Virus record (IMG/VR): IMGVR_UViG_3300042691_016892
Location: 1 to 32,996 of that record
Strand: one strand, 5' to 3'
Origin: a virus
DNA length: 32,996 nt
Below, in pieces: positions 23,979 through 31,090 of the stretch (position 1 is the stretch's first letter; each line of letters starts with the position of its first letter). A program made the translations under genes and the position numbers. The notes beneath the pieces were generated by a model. The model saw only the letters and a program-made list of their open reading frames with translations. It searched no databases and had not been told where the DNA came from.

Positions 23979-24721
23979 ACGGTTGGCGCAGATTTTTCGC
24001 CGTCAGTTGCTCTCACGGAACCTATCTCAACGATGAATGCCGTCGATTCGTCCTGCGGTTTCTGGATCGATGGAAACCGCACACAGTCGCGCACCTTGGC
24101 GATTGGGTCGACACGCGGGCATTTCGCCGCGGCGCAAAGGGTACGAAGGACGAGACGGCAAACGTGCGCGAGGATCTGACCAGCGGGCAACGGTTCCTCA
24201 ACGAGATGTTCGAGGCACCGGGCGTGCAACGTCGCATCCTGTTTGCTGGCAATCACGAGCACCGGATTTACGAATGCGCGGAGGATCTAGACGCGGTCCG
24301 AGCCGAGGCTGCGCAGATGATCCTTGAAAGCTGGAAATCGTATGCCAAGAAGTGGCGATGCGACGGCGGGCTGATTCCGTACGACATAGAGGACGGCTGG
24401 CGCGAACTCGGCGCGGATTGCGTGCTTGGGCATGGTTATATGTGCGGCAAAAACGCTGTCGCAGCGCACGCCGAGATGCACGGGAGAAGCGTCATTTTCG
24501 GACACCTGCACCGAGTCGAGGCGAGACCTGGCGAGACTATGCAGGCGTCACGCGGATACTGCTGCGGATGGCTCGGCGACCGGATCGGCTATGAGCGGAG
24601 ACGGCGAGCAACGCTGGCGTGGGGCAACGGCGTTGCGTTCGGTGTGTACAAGCCCGGCGGACAAACGGTGGTGACATTATGCGAAAGACCAGCAAGCGGC
24701 GAGTGGGCGTTGCCGATATAG
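23975..24721 (+). CDS. Calcineurin-like metallophosphoesterase
   Basis: The protein has 248 residues with the metallophosphoesterase order of motifs: HLGDWVD (40-46), GNHEHR (92-97), GHGYM (152-156) and FGHLHR (175-180). The first motif, normally DxH, reads C12-S-H14 (SCSHGTY), so the usual first aspartate is replaced by cysteine. Phage enzymes of this class act on nucleic-acid ends, cyclic nucleotides or nucleotide signals. Activity is likely altered but not necessarily lost. The start overlaps the mini-protease stop; the end overlaps the next gene by 43 bases. Confidence 0.8.
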   Translation: MNGWRRFFAVSCSHGTYLNDECRRFVLRFLDRWKPHTVAHLGDWVDTRAFRRGAKGTKDETANVREDLTSGQRFLNEMFEAPGVQRRILFAGNHEHRIYECAEDLDAVRAEAAQMILESWKSYAKKWRCDGGLIPYDIEDGWRELGADCVLGHGYMCGKNAVAAHAEMHGRSVIFGHLHRVEARPGETMQASRGYCCGWLGDRIGYERRRRATLAWGNGVAFGVYKPGGQTVVTLCERPASGEWALPI

Positions 24722-24960
24722 ACGATGCGGTTGATAGGCTCGTCGAATCTCTCAACTCGTCGCAGATGGCTGTGCCGCGTGGATGGGTGGACAGCTACGA
24801 GCTGGGAAGGCGGACCGGACTGGCTCCGGCGGCGATCTACCTGAAGCTGCACAAGGCGGGCGTCCCGTCGCGTCGATACACGGTCCACAGCAGGTCTCGC
24901 ACGTTTTTCGACGCTGCCGAGGCTCTGGCGCGTATTACAAAAAAAACGAAAAAGGTCTAA
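24679..24960 (+). CDS. Small helix-turn-helix protein
   Basis: The protein has 93 residues from ATG 24679 (an in-frame GTG at 24703 is the alternative). The middle contains WVDSYELGRRTGLAPAAIYLK, the layout of a helix-turn-helix with a turn at GLAP, and both ends are basic (RKTSKRRV at the start, KKTKKV at the end). It overlaps the phosphoesterase by 43 bases in another frame. It ends just before the A-rich control region of the early operon, and may bind DNA there. Confidence 0.6.
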   Translation: MRKTSKRRVGVADIDDAVDRLVESLNSSQMAVPRGWVDSYELGRRTGLAPAAIYLKLHKAGVPSRRYTVHSRSRTFFDAAEALARITKKTKKV

Positions 24961-24968
24961 AAAAACAC

Positions 24969-25001
24969 TTTACACTGCAGGCGTAATAAGTAATGTTACG
25001 C
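24969..25001 (+). promoter_or_regulatory. Candidate early promoter with palindromic operator
   Basis: TTTACA (24969-24974) and a weak -10-like TAATGT (24991-24996) are 16 bases apart. A-tracts lie just upstream (24938-24966), like an UP element. GCGTAA...TTACGC (24981-24986 and 24996-25001) is a perfect 6-9-6 inverted repeat over the -10. This is the only gap before the rightward early genes, supporting a regulated promoter. Basis is pattern only. Confidence 0.4.
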
Positions 25002-25049
25002 ACATCGATAGGACGAACCTAGCGAGCAAGACACGAAGGAGCGAACGAG

Positions 25050-25271
25050 ATGAAAACAAGATACTGCCAAGTTGTAATCAATGGGATGGTTGAAGTAGTA
25101 GCGGATTTGTGGGATTGCCAATATCTACAGGAACGATATCTCGACTGCGAGGGCGCGAAAATCCTGCCCGTGGGAAAAAAGACGTTCGGTAATTGTCGTA
25201 GCAGGGTGTACGGACTCGTGAATATGAAAAAGAGATGGTGGATCTTGACCAAGCCGGAGGTGGTCAAGTGA
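25050..25271 (+). CDS. Small early protein of unknown function
   Basis: The protein has 73 residues with AAGGAG just upstream of ATG 25050. It is rich in aromatic, Cys and basic residues (WDCQYLQERYLDCEG, then KKRWWILTKP). It is the first gene after the candidate early promoter. Its stop overlaps the GTG of the next gene. I do not recognise a family. Confidence 0.6.
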   Translation: MKTRYCQVVINGMVEVVADLWDCQYLQERYLDCEGAKILPVGKKTFGNCRSRVYGLVNMKKRWWILTKPEVVK

Positions 25272-25444
25272 CCGCCTCTGCTCATTCAGGAAAGAAACAA
25301 TCCGCGCCGCTTGTGCGCGATGTCTGGTTCGACTGGTTCACTCAATCGTGGGTCGTGCAGATCAAGGACGTTGAAGGCAACCAGATTGGCGATGCCTGTT
25401 TTTTCGCGACGAAGCAAGAGGCGATCAAGGAGGCATCCAAGTGA
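25268..25444 (+). CDS. Small early protein of unknown function
   Basis: The protein has 58 residues from GTG 25268 (GTGA overlap); a longer frame from 25235 is unlikely. It contains VWFDWFTQSWVVQIKD and EGNQIGDACFFATKQEAIKEA, a small alpha/beta unit. Its start AAGTGACCGCCTC is repeated at the start of the next gene (25439-25451). No known function. Confidence 0.6.
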   Translation: MTASAHSGKKQSAPLVRDVWFDWFTQSWVVQIKDVEGNQIGDACFFATKQEAIKEASK

Positions 25445-25632
25445 CCGCCTCCGTTCCCGCTGACTGCGTCGTCTCGTGCAAGCGTTGCCACGCTCGCGTT
25501 GACGAGCTTGCGTTGTTTCCGGGTCGCATCTGCGTGACGTGCTACGAGCGCGTGTACGAGTCGATGGTCCGGCTCAACGGCGGCAAGCTTCCGCGTCCTG
25601 ACTTTTCCAAGATCATCAAGGAGACAAAGTGA
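25441..25632 (+). CDS. Small zinc-ribbon protein
   Basis: The protein has 63 residues from GTG 25441. CKRCHARV and CVTCYERV form a CxxC...CxxC pair about 17 residues apart, as in small zinc ribbons that bind nucleic acid or partner proteins. GAGG sits upstream and GTGA overlaps exist at both ends. It lies in the early operon; its specific role is unknown. Confidence 0.65.
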   Translation: MTASVPADCVVSCKRCHARVDELALFPGRICVTCYERVYESMVRLNGGKLPRPDFSKIIKETK

Positions 25633-25814
25633 ACGAAACACTAAACTACGCGCAGACGCTTATCGTCCGCGTGCCTGTCAAATTGCGCGAGGCGATCCGG
25701 CGCATCGCAGCACGGAACAATCAGTCTGAATCCGAGATGCTGCGGCGTTTCCTCTGGTCGCAGGTGCTGGTCGAACGTAAACGCTACGGGAGCAATGATG
25801 AATCAGCAGATTGA
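25629..25814 (+). CDS. Ribbon-helix-helix (Arc/CopG-like) DNA-binding protein
   Basis: The protein has 61 residues from GTG 25629. TLIVRVPVKLREAIRRIAAR then NQSESEMLRRFLWSQV reads as a ribbon strand followed by two helices. Such dimers are typical phage transcription regulators and could bind the palindrome at 24981-25001 or that at 32310-32336. It overlaps the small membrane protein at its 3' end. Confidence 0.75.
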   Translation: MNETLNYAQTLIVRVPVKLREAIRRIAARNNQSESEMLRRFLWSQVLVERKRYGSNDESAD

Positions 25815-25938
25815 TCACCTTATGCGCATATACGACGAAATCTACAAGTGGCAACGCATTGCGTCGCTGGCGACCGCCGTTGCTGTGTTTTTAGGAATTG
25901 CGTGGGCCGTCACGGTGACGGTCCTTGTATGCAGATAG
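25798..25938 (+). CDS. Small single-span membrane protein
   Basis: The protein has 46 residues from ATG 25798 with GGGAG five bases upstream, overlapping the RHH gene by 17 bases. The first 20 residues are polar (NQQIDHLMRIYDEIYKWQR), then ASLATAVAVFLGIAWAVTVTVLV is a clear membrane helix, ending CR. Small early phage membrane peptides often act in superinfection exclusion or host takeover; nothing here proves which. Confidence 0.6.
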   Translation: MNQQIDHLMRIYDEIYKWQRIASLATAVAVFLGIAWAVTVTVLVCR

Positions 25939-25965
25939 CCGGACAATCCGGCAAGAAAGGGAACC

Positions 25966-26763
25966 ATGAACGAGATGAAGAAAGCTGCCGTGGCGCGTGC
26001 CGCGGATGTGCGGTCCTACCTGTCGCTTGAATCAACCCGCGAGCAGATCGCCCGGGCTTTACCGTCGCACATGACGGCGGACCGGATGTTGCGCGTCGCG
26101 GCGACATCGCTGCTCAAGACGCCGAAACTGATGGAGTGCAGCACGGAATCGTTTGCCAAGGCGTTGCTTGATTGCTCCGCGCTCGGTCTGGAGCCGGACG
26201 GTCGGCGGGCGCATCTTATCCCGTACGGCAACGTTGCAACGCTGATCGTTGACTACAAGGGGCTGATCGAGCTTGCGCGGCGTCATGGTGACGTTGCGCT
26301 ATGGCAACCAGTCAGCGTCAAGGCGAAGGACAAGTTCAGCTGGCGCAACGGCATCATCGAACACGAGATCGACTGGCTGAACGACCGCGGTGCGCTGGCG
26401 GCGGTATACTCGCACGTCCGGTACAAGGACGGGACCGACGATTACGAGGTCATGACGCTGGCAGAATGCGAGGCGATCCGCAACCGCAGTCGGGCAGGAA
26501 AGTCCGGGCCGTGGGTGACGGACTTCGAGGCGATGTGCTTGAAGTCGTGCATCCGCAAGCATTCCAAGCGCATGGTGCTATCCGCCGAGTTCCGCGATGC
26601 GCTGGAGCGTGACGGAGACCGCTTCGAGGATATCCCGAAGGCGGAGGACGTTATCGTTATGCCGAAGCGCAAGGATCCGGCGCAGGACCAGACGCCCGCG
26701 GAACCTGTTGTCGAAACGCCGATGGGCGAACAGATCGACGGCGGCGGCGAGGTAAAGGGCTGA
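25966..26763 (+). CDS. recT: RecT-family single-strand annealing protein
   Basis: The protein has 265 residues. The N-terminal PSHMTADRMLRVAATSLLK region, ALLDCSALGLEPDGRRAHLIPYG, IVDYKGLIELARR, the APVSV-like QPVSVKAKDKFSW, and YSHVRYKDG are RecT hallmarks. RecT anneals exposed single strands to complementary DNA in phage recombination, usually with a 5'-3' exonuclease. The next gene is a PD-(D/E)XK nuclease, its likely partner. The C-terminal 45 residues are low-complexity and acidic. Preceded by AAAGGGAA, 5-base spacing. Confidence 0.93.
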   Translation: MNEMKKAAVARAADVRSYLSLESTREQIARALPSHMTADRMLRVAATSLLKTPKLMECSTESFAKALLDCSALGLEPDGRRAHLIPYGNVATLIVDYKGLIELARRHGDVALWQPVSVKAKDKFSWRNGIIEHEIDWLNDRGALAAVYSHVRYKDGTDDYEVMTLAECEAIRNRSRAGKSGPWVTDFEAMCLKSCIRKHSKRMVLSAEFRDALERDGDRFEDIPKAEDVIVMPKRKDPAQDQTPAEPVVETPMGEQIDGGGEVKG

Positions 26764-26765
26764 CA

Positions 26766-27365
26766 ATGGACTCCGCGATCACATTTGACGCGGAGCGGCA
26801 CGAGTACAGGGACGAGGCTGGCAACCTCGTCCCTTCCGTGACGCAGATCATTCGCGCCGCGGGTCTGTCCGATCCGCGCTGGTACAACGACCGCGCACGG
26901 CTCCGCGGAACGGCGGTGCATACCGCGATCCAGTATCTGAACGAGGGAACGCTTGACCAGTCGTCGGTCATGCCGGAGATCGACGCCTATGTCCGGGCGT
27001 ATCGTCGGTTCATCCAGCAGTCCGGCTTCATCGTGCAGGCGTTCGAGTTGCGCGTGTACAACCGGGCGCACGGGTATGCTGGCACGATGGACCTGCTTGG
27101 AAGCCTGAACGGCAAGACAACCGTGATCGATATCAAGACAGGTACGGTCCCGGTGTGGGCAGGGCTGCAGCTTGCCGCCTACGCCGCGTGCATCCATTGC
27201 GTGCATCAGCGGTTCGCGTTGAATCTGACCGAAGATTCTGTTTACAGGCTGGTCCGGTTTGATGATAAGAGTGATTTCGCAGTCTTCGCGGGCGCGTGTG
27301 CGGTCGCGAAATGGAAGGCGGCGCACAATGTGCCGTCAGAAAAACACGAAGGAGCAGAGACATGA
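26766..27365 (+). CDS. PD-(D/E)XK exonuclease (RecB/Cas4-like), RecT partner
   Basis: The protein has 199 residues. YAGTMDLLGSLNGKTTVIDIKTG contains the catalytic D...DxK (the Asp of GTMD, then DIK), and QLAAYAACI is the typical QxxxY helix. The N-terminal RLRGTAVHTAIQYL is a common lead helix (GxxxH). This is the 5'-3' exonuclease that feeds RecT. It starts 2 bases after the recT stop and runs into the next gene by an ATGA-type overlap. Confidence 0.9.
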   Translation: MDSAITFDAERHEYRDEAGNLVPSVTQIIRAAGLSDPRWYNDRARLRGTAVHTAIQYLNEGTLDQSSVMPEIDAYVRAYRRFIQQSGFIVQAFELRVYNRAHGYAGTMDLLGSLNGKTTVIDIKTGTVPVWAGLQLAAYAACIHCVHQRFALNLTEDSVYRLVRFDDKSDFAVFAGACAVAKWKAAHNVPSEKHEGAET

Positions 27366-28018
27366 ATGAGCAGGCAGAAGTCGAGACGGTGCGCATGGTC
27401 GCGCTGTCATTCCCAGAACGGGCGCGGCAAATCGAGATCAAGACCGCGGATCAATACAGCGCGGCGGCAAACTTCCTCCGCGAAATCAAGACGTGCCGCA
27501 AGCGCATCGCGGATGTGTTCGGACCTATCGTCCGGGCTGCGCATGAGGCGCACAAGCGGGCAAAGGCGGCGCAGAACGAGGCGGATGACCCGCTAGATCA
27601 GGCCGAAGGCATCGTCAAGGCGTCAATGATTGCATATGACACCGAGCAGGCGCAGATCGTCCGTCAGCGTCAGATTGAGGCGGAGGCCGCGGCACGCAGG
27701 GCGGAGGAGCAGCGCATCGTCGAGGAAGCCGCTGCGCTAGAACAGGCGGGCGACGCGCAGGCCGCGCAGGAGTTGATCGAGGCTCCGGTCATTGCTCCGG
27801 TTGTCATGGTCGAAAAGGCGACGCCCGCGGTCGATGGCATAACCTACCGCGAGACATGGCAGTTCGAAGTTATCGACGCAAACGCCGTTCCGCGTGAGTG
27901 GCTGATCGTCGACGAAAAGAAAGTCGGTGCATACATCCGGGCGGTCAAGGGCGCGGCAAATATACCCGGCGTGAAGGCGTACCCTGTCAAGACGATGAGC
28001 GCGAGGGCAGCAGGATGA
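27362..28018 (+). CDS. Recombination-linked coiled-coil protein of unknown function
   Basis: ATG 27362 is chosen (ATGA-type overlap with the nuclease stop); longer frame from 27296 is shadow. The protein has 218 residues. The central two-thirds is a long Glu/Ala/Arg-rich coil (residues ~55-135). The C-terminal part has YRETWQFEVIDANAVPREWL and a basic end. It is a common companion of phage recT/exonuclease genes, but its role is undefined; it may organise the replisome or the recombinase. Confidence 0.65.
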   Translation: MNEQAEVETVRMVALSFPERARQIEIKTADQYSAAANFLREIKTCRKRIADVFGPIVRAAHEAHKRAKAAQNEADDPLDQAEGIVKASMIAYDTEQAQIVRQRQIEAEAAARRAEEQRIVEEAAALEQAGDAQAAQELIEAPVIAPVVMVEKATPAVDGITYRETWQFEVIDANAVPREWLIVDEKKVGAYIRAVKGAANIPGVKAYPVKTMSARAAG

Positions 28019-28680
28019 CCCGCAAACTCGGTCCAACAATGCCGCTTTACGTTGACGATTTCCTCGGCGGCACATTGTCCTTTAGTGCAACAGAGGTGGG
28101 AGCCTATTTCCTACTTTTGGCGCACCAATGGGCAGAAGGTGCTATCGACGACGACGAACGCTCTATCAGCCTCGTGGCGCGGTCTGACTACCAGACCCTT
28201 GCCAAGGTACTGCGCAAGTTCCAAAAGGGCGAGGATGGGCGTTTGCGTAATCCTAGACTGGATCAGATCAGGCAGGAGCGGGTCGAATACGTCCGGTCAC
28301 GGGCTGACAACGCGGCGAAAGGATGGCGCAGGAAGCACGAGGAACAACCTATGCAACCCGTATGCACTGCATATGCAATGCATGAGGGTATGCATACAGG
28401 CTCCTCTCCATCTCCATCTCCAATAAGAGAGAATATATATAAGGGCGAACCGGAAAAGGAATGGACGATGGAAGACTTTCAGAAGGCGGCTGGCGGCGTC
28501 GAAATCAAGGCGGAGGACGTAGAAGCCTGTTTCCATCATTACGCCGCGGTCGGATTCGTTGACGCGGCAGGCCGGAGAATACGGAGCATCAAGAGCCTGT
28601 TGGCGAAATGGGCAGCAGCGCAGCCGTCCCGTGGGCGGGCGCAAAAGTTCGATACAACACACGTGGAGACTGTACTATGA
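28015..28680 (+). CDS. DUF1376 replication protein
   Basis: The protein has 221 residues from ATG 28015 (ATGA overlap). MPLYVDDFLGGTLSFSATEVGAYFLLLAHQW is the DUF1376/YdaU signature, a winged-helix-like replication-initiator module. A His/Met-rich stretch (MQPVCTAYAMHEGMHTG) and a disordered SPSPSP linker separate it from a C-terminal helical region. The stretch that encodes the Met/His run contains a phased repeat array (28350-28397), so the gene may carry its own origin, as lambda O does. Confidence 0.85.
   Translation: MTRKLGPTMPLYVDDFLGGTLSFSATEVGAYFLLLAHQWAEGAIDDDERSISLVARSDYQTLAKVLRKFQKGEDGRLRNPRLDQIRQERVEYVRSRADNAAKGWRRKHEEQPMQPVCTAYAMHEGMHTGSSPSPSPIRENIYKGEPEKEWTMEDFQKAAGGVEIKAEDVEACFHHYAAVGFVDAAGRRIRSIKSLLAKWAAAQPSRGRAQKFDTTHVETVL
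28350..28397 (+). repeat. Iteron-like TATGCA cluster, candidate replication origin
   Basis: TATGCA occurs at 28350, 28361 and 28372, exactly 11 bases apart, and again at 28389. TGCATATGCA (28368-28377), ATGCAT (28378-28383) and GTATGCATAC (28388-28397) are perfect palindromes, so TGCA cores occur six times in 43 bases. An AT-rich run follows at about 28421-28442. The cluster is inside the DUF1376 replication gene. Confidence 0.5.
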
Positions 28681-29222
28681 CGAAGACGTCAGACACATGG
28701 CACCAGACATTCGCGGCGATGTTTTCCAAGCATCTGACCGCAGCGGAAATACAAACCTATCAAAACGAGATTCTTGCCGCGTTCGAGGGCAAGACTCGTC
28801 CTTGGATCGGCGAGGCGGCAGACGCAATCCGGTCGCTCGCGGATAAGTGGCCGAAGGCGTCCGCCGGGCAGTTCGTCCCGGCTCCGTCAGCGCGTGACAT
28901 AATCGGCGAGATGAAGCTGCGCAGGCGCGAGCACGCAACGCAATCGACCGCGCACTTTTGCACGACGATCAGCCGGGTGCAGCTCCAGAACGGAGGCGAA
29001 AGCTTGGAGACACGCCGATATGCCGAGACTTCGCAGGACTGGCAGGCACGGCTCAAGCGGGCGACCGCGGAGGACCGCTGGACGATCATCTGCGAGCCGG
29101 ACAAGGATGAGCAATGCAAGGAGCGGGAACAGTTCTGCGACGCCAACCGTTTGCCGTTCCAGCGGTTCACGCCTCCTGCAAGCTATGGGGCGCGAGTTCG
29201 CGGGCAGGAGGTCGGGAGATGA
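28677..29222 (+). CDS. Replication-region protein of unknown function
   Basis: ATG 28677 overlaps the DUF1376 stop (ATGA). The protein has 181 residues, with helical segments (MFSKHLTAAEIQTYQNEILAAF at ~15-36, DIIGEMKLRRREHATQS) and several Cys near the end (IICEPDKDEQCKEREQFCD). The position, right after the replication initiator, suggests a helicase loader or accessory factor, but no ATPase motif is visible. Family not recognised. Confidence 0.6.
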   Translation: MTKTSDTWHQTFAAMFSKHLTAAEIQTYQNEILAAFEGKTRPWIGEAADAIRSLADKWPKASAGQFVPAPSARDIIGEMKLRRREHATQSTAHFCTTISRVQLQNGGESLETRRYAETSQDWQARLKRATAEDRWTIICEPDKDEQCKEREQFCDANRLPFQRFTPPASYGARVRGQEVGR

Positions 29223-29482
29223 GTCACGAACAGCGTGCATCGGCTTGTCCGGCTTGCGGCGTCGACTGGGCAAACCATCTCGGCATCGTAGGAACGTGCG
29301 CCGAAAATAAACGGCTGCGCGTTCAGATGAGAAAGCGTAGGCATCCGTTGAACGAAATGCGCGACTGTCCAGAATGTGGGCTCATGTTGAAATGGTCTGG
29401 AAATGTTGCCGTTTGCAGGTGTGGATCAAAGATCATATTCAAGAGACCAAAAACGAAGATCAACGAAAAGGATGTGCGATGA
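29219..29482 (+). CDS. Double zinc-ribbon protein
   Basis: ATG 29219 overlaps the previous stop. The protein has 87 residues with CPACG (10-14), later CPECG, then CRCGSKII, giving at least one complete four-Cys ribbon (CPECG...CRCG) and a partial pair at the N-terminus. The C-terminus is basic (RPKTKINEKDV). Small ribbon proteins of this kind bind nucleic acid. The coding DNA is AT-richer in its second half. Specific function unknown. Confidence 0.65.
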   Translation: MSHEQRASACPACGVDWANHLGIVGTCAENKRLRVQMRKRRHPLNEMRDCPECGLMLKWSGNVAVCRCGSKIIFKRPKTKINEKDVR

Positions 29483-29835
29483 GTGACCTATTTCCGCACC
29501 ATGACTTTGGCAAGGTGATCTGGACGCTTGACGCGGACGGAAACGCCCGCAGGCGCGACGGGCTGGACCGGGTCGAGCAGAATGCCGAGGAATGGCTTGC
29601 ATGGATCCGCGCCGAGGCGGTCCGCATCAGCCAAGAGCGCGGCGAAGTATCCGCGGACGATCTGCGCGTTGTGACCGAGCAGGCGCATCGCCACCCGCAC
29701 CATCCGAACGCGTGGGGCGCGGTATTCCGCGGCAACGAATGGGAATTGATCGGGCGGCGGACATCCAGCACGCCGACCGCTCACGCAAGGGAAATCAAGG
29801 TCTGGAGATATAAGGAACAGGAGCAGGTATTATGA
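29479..29835 (+). CDS. Small replication-region protein, winged-helix-like
   Basis: The protein has 118 residues from ATG 29479 (ATGA). RQNAEEWLAWIRAEAVRI-like and VSADDLRVVTEQAHRHPHHPNAWGAVFRGNEW form a helix/wing pattern common to phage proteins beside SSB genes. The HPHHPNAWGAVFRG stretch is the conserved part. It probably binds DNA, but no characterised family is named here. Its stop overlaps the SSB start. Confidence 0.6.
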   Translation: MSDLFPHHDFGKVIWTLDADGNARRRDGLDRVEQNAEEWLAWIRAEAVRISQERGEVSADDLRVVTEQAHRHPHHPNAWGAVFRGNEWELIGRRTSSTPTAHAREIKVWRYKEQEQVL

Positions 29836-30335
29836 TCAATCGGGCAATCATACAGGGCAGGCTTACGAATGAACCGGAGCAGCGGACGACTCCGGGCGGT
29901 CAGCAAGTGACATCCTTTGTCATCGCGAACAACCGCGGTATGCGCAAGTTAGCATCCGGCGAAGAGGTGGAGCGCACGACGTTTATGCCCTGCACCGTCT
30001 GGGGCAAGCTTGGCGACGTCGTGATGAAGTACGTGCGCAAGGGAACGCTTGTCGTCGTCGACGGCGTTCTGGAAACCGAAAAGTGGAACGATCGGAAAAC
30101 AGGCGAGCCGCGGACGAAAACCAATCTGGTCGTCAATGAGGTATCGTTTGCCGGGGCAAAGCAAAACCCGGAGGATCATGTGACCCGTCCGGGCTTGCAG
30201 GATGCAGGCGTTCCGACTGCTAAACCGTCAGCACCTCCGGTCCTCACGATTCAGGAGTCCGAGCAGCATCTTCGCAGCTTGCTGCGCGAGCGGCAGGCTC
30301 CGGCGTTTGCGGACGATGACGTTCCGCCGTTCTAA
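29832..30335 (+). CDS. ssb: Single-stranded DNA-binding protein
   Basis: The protein has 167 residues. The N-terminal OB fold reads INRAIIQGRLTNEPEQR, a loop SGEEVERTTFMPCTVWGKLG, and GTLVVVDGVLETEKW; the C-terminus ends in the acidic DDDVPPF tip that contacts partner proteins. The protein protects single strands during replication and RecT recombination. The 3' end (30244-30335) overlaps the opposite-strand HTH gene, so the two operons converge with no gap. Confidence 0.94.
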   Translation: MINRAIIQGRLTNEPEQRTTPGGQQVTSFVIANNRGMRKLASGEEVERTTFMPCTVWGKLGDVVMKYVRKGTLVVVDGVLETEKWNDRKTGEPRTKTNLVVNEVSFAGAKQNPEDHVTRPGLQDAGVPTAKPSAPPVLTIQESEQHLRSLLRERQAPAFADDDVPPF

Positions 30336-30504
30336 AACGACGCAGCAGGGCTGTGCGGGCATAACCGTGAGGCTCGCACCGTCCCTGTCGCCAGTTCTCA
30401 AGCGTGCGCTGGCTGATGCCAAGGCGCAGGCTGGCGAGTCGGGCATTGTACCCGCTCGCAAGCATCCATGCGGAAAGCGCGTCACGGAAAGCAACTGCGC
30501 TCAC
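30244..30504 (-). CDS. HTH (XRE-like) DNA-binding protein
   Basis: The minus-strand frame has 86 residues from GTG at 30504 (GTGA overlap with the upstream gene). WMLASGYNARLASLRLGIS then QRTLENWRQGRCEPHGYA fits an XRE-type helix-turn-helix, where ENWRQG is the recognition-helix end. It is the last gene of the leftward operon and overlaps ssb head-on by 92 bases. It may be the regulator of the divergent control region at 32306-32421, but no binding evidence exists. Confidence 0.75.
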   Translation of the reverse strand: MSAVAFRDALSAWMLASGYNARLASLRLGISQRTLENWRQGRCEPHGYARTALLRRFRTAERHRPQTPEPAARAASCEDAARTPES

Positions 30505-30770
30505 GACTGCACCTTGATCGGGAAGCGCAGGCGGTCAAGCCGCAGGATCATCTCGTCGAGGTCGATGCTGGCATCCTCGTTGACCTGCGAGCGGAACCAT
30601 GCGAGCAGTCGTTCGCCAGTCTCGCGCTGGTATGCGTGCAGCGTTCCGGTGTGCGTATCGTCGAGCAGGACCGGGCCAAACTCCGTAATGCGGAACCGGG
30701 CGTGGCATAGGTCCGCGGCAATCACGGCGTCGTACAGGTCGAGCGGCATGATTGCAAAATCGTTGCTCAT
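30501..30770 (-). CDS. Unknown protein of the leftward operon
   Basis: The protein has 89 residues from ATG at 30770 (ATGA overlap with the next upstream gene). It is acidic, with a DLYDAVIAADLCHARF segment, YQRETGERLLAWFRSQV and DEMILRLDRLRF helices. Family not recognised. Stop and following GTG overlap. Confidence 0.65.
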   Translation of the reverse strand: MSNDFAIMPLDLYDAVIAADLCHARFRITEFGPVLLDDTHTGTLHAYQRETGERLLAWFRSQVNEDASIDLDEMILRLDRLRFPIKVQS

Positions 30771-30883
30771 TTGACCGCCTCCTCGATCAGACGCCCGATA
30801 AACTGAGTTGCGGTCCAGCAGATGATGTGCGCTGCTACTAGGTAGCAGATGATTGCCTCGGCAATCCGTTTTGCGTTTGTCAT
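30767..30883 (-). CDS. Tiny membrane protein of the leftward operon
   Basis: A 38-residue frame runs from ATG at 30883 and ends in an ATGA overlap. The sequence AEAIICYLVAAHIICWTATQFIG gives one membrane-spanning helix, with a basic start (TNAKR) and an acidic tail (IEEAVK). It is too short for family assignment; supported by coupling and position. Confidence 0.55.
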   Translation of the reverse strand: MTNAKRIAEAIICYLVAAHIICWTATQFIGRLIEEAVK

Positions 30884-30885
30884 GC

Positions 30886-31065
30886 TCACGCCTCCGGTCG
30901 CTCGCTATGCGCGGCGATTATGTCGTCGATCAGTCCCTGCACGTCTTCGATCAGTCCTTGCACGTCTTCGATCGTCGCGTCCGGGTTGGCAAGCACCCTC
31001 TGCACCTGATCCGCGACCCGTTCGGCGCGTTGCTCGCGCTGCTCTCTGATTTCCTGCTTCGTCAT
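30886..31065 (-). CDS. Small acidic coiled-coil protein with internal 7-residue repeat
   Basis: The protein has 59 residues from ATG at 31065, preceded by AAAAGGGAAAACCAA on the minus strand. The first half is a charged helix (EIREQREQRAERVADQVQRV). Residues ~37-50 repeat IEDVQGL twice, then IDDI, encoded by the 21-base tandem repeat at 30928-30969. Function unknown. Confidence 0.65.
   Translation of the reverse strand: MTKQEIREQREQRAERVADQVQRVLANPDATIEDVQGLIEDVQGLIDDIIAAHSERPEA
30928..30969 (-). repeat. Tandem 21-base repeat
   Basis: Units 30928-30948 and 30949-30969 differ at one base. A third partial unit follows. They encode the repeated IEDVQGL of the surrounding gene, so the repeat length keeps the frame. 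Confidence 0.85.
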
Positions 31066-31090
31066 TTGGTTTTCCCTTTTGTTTTGTTGT

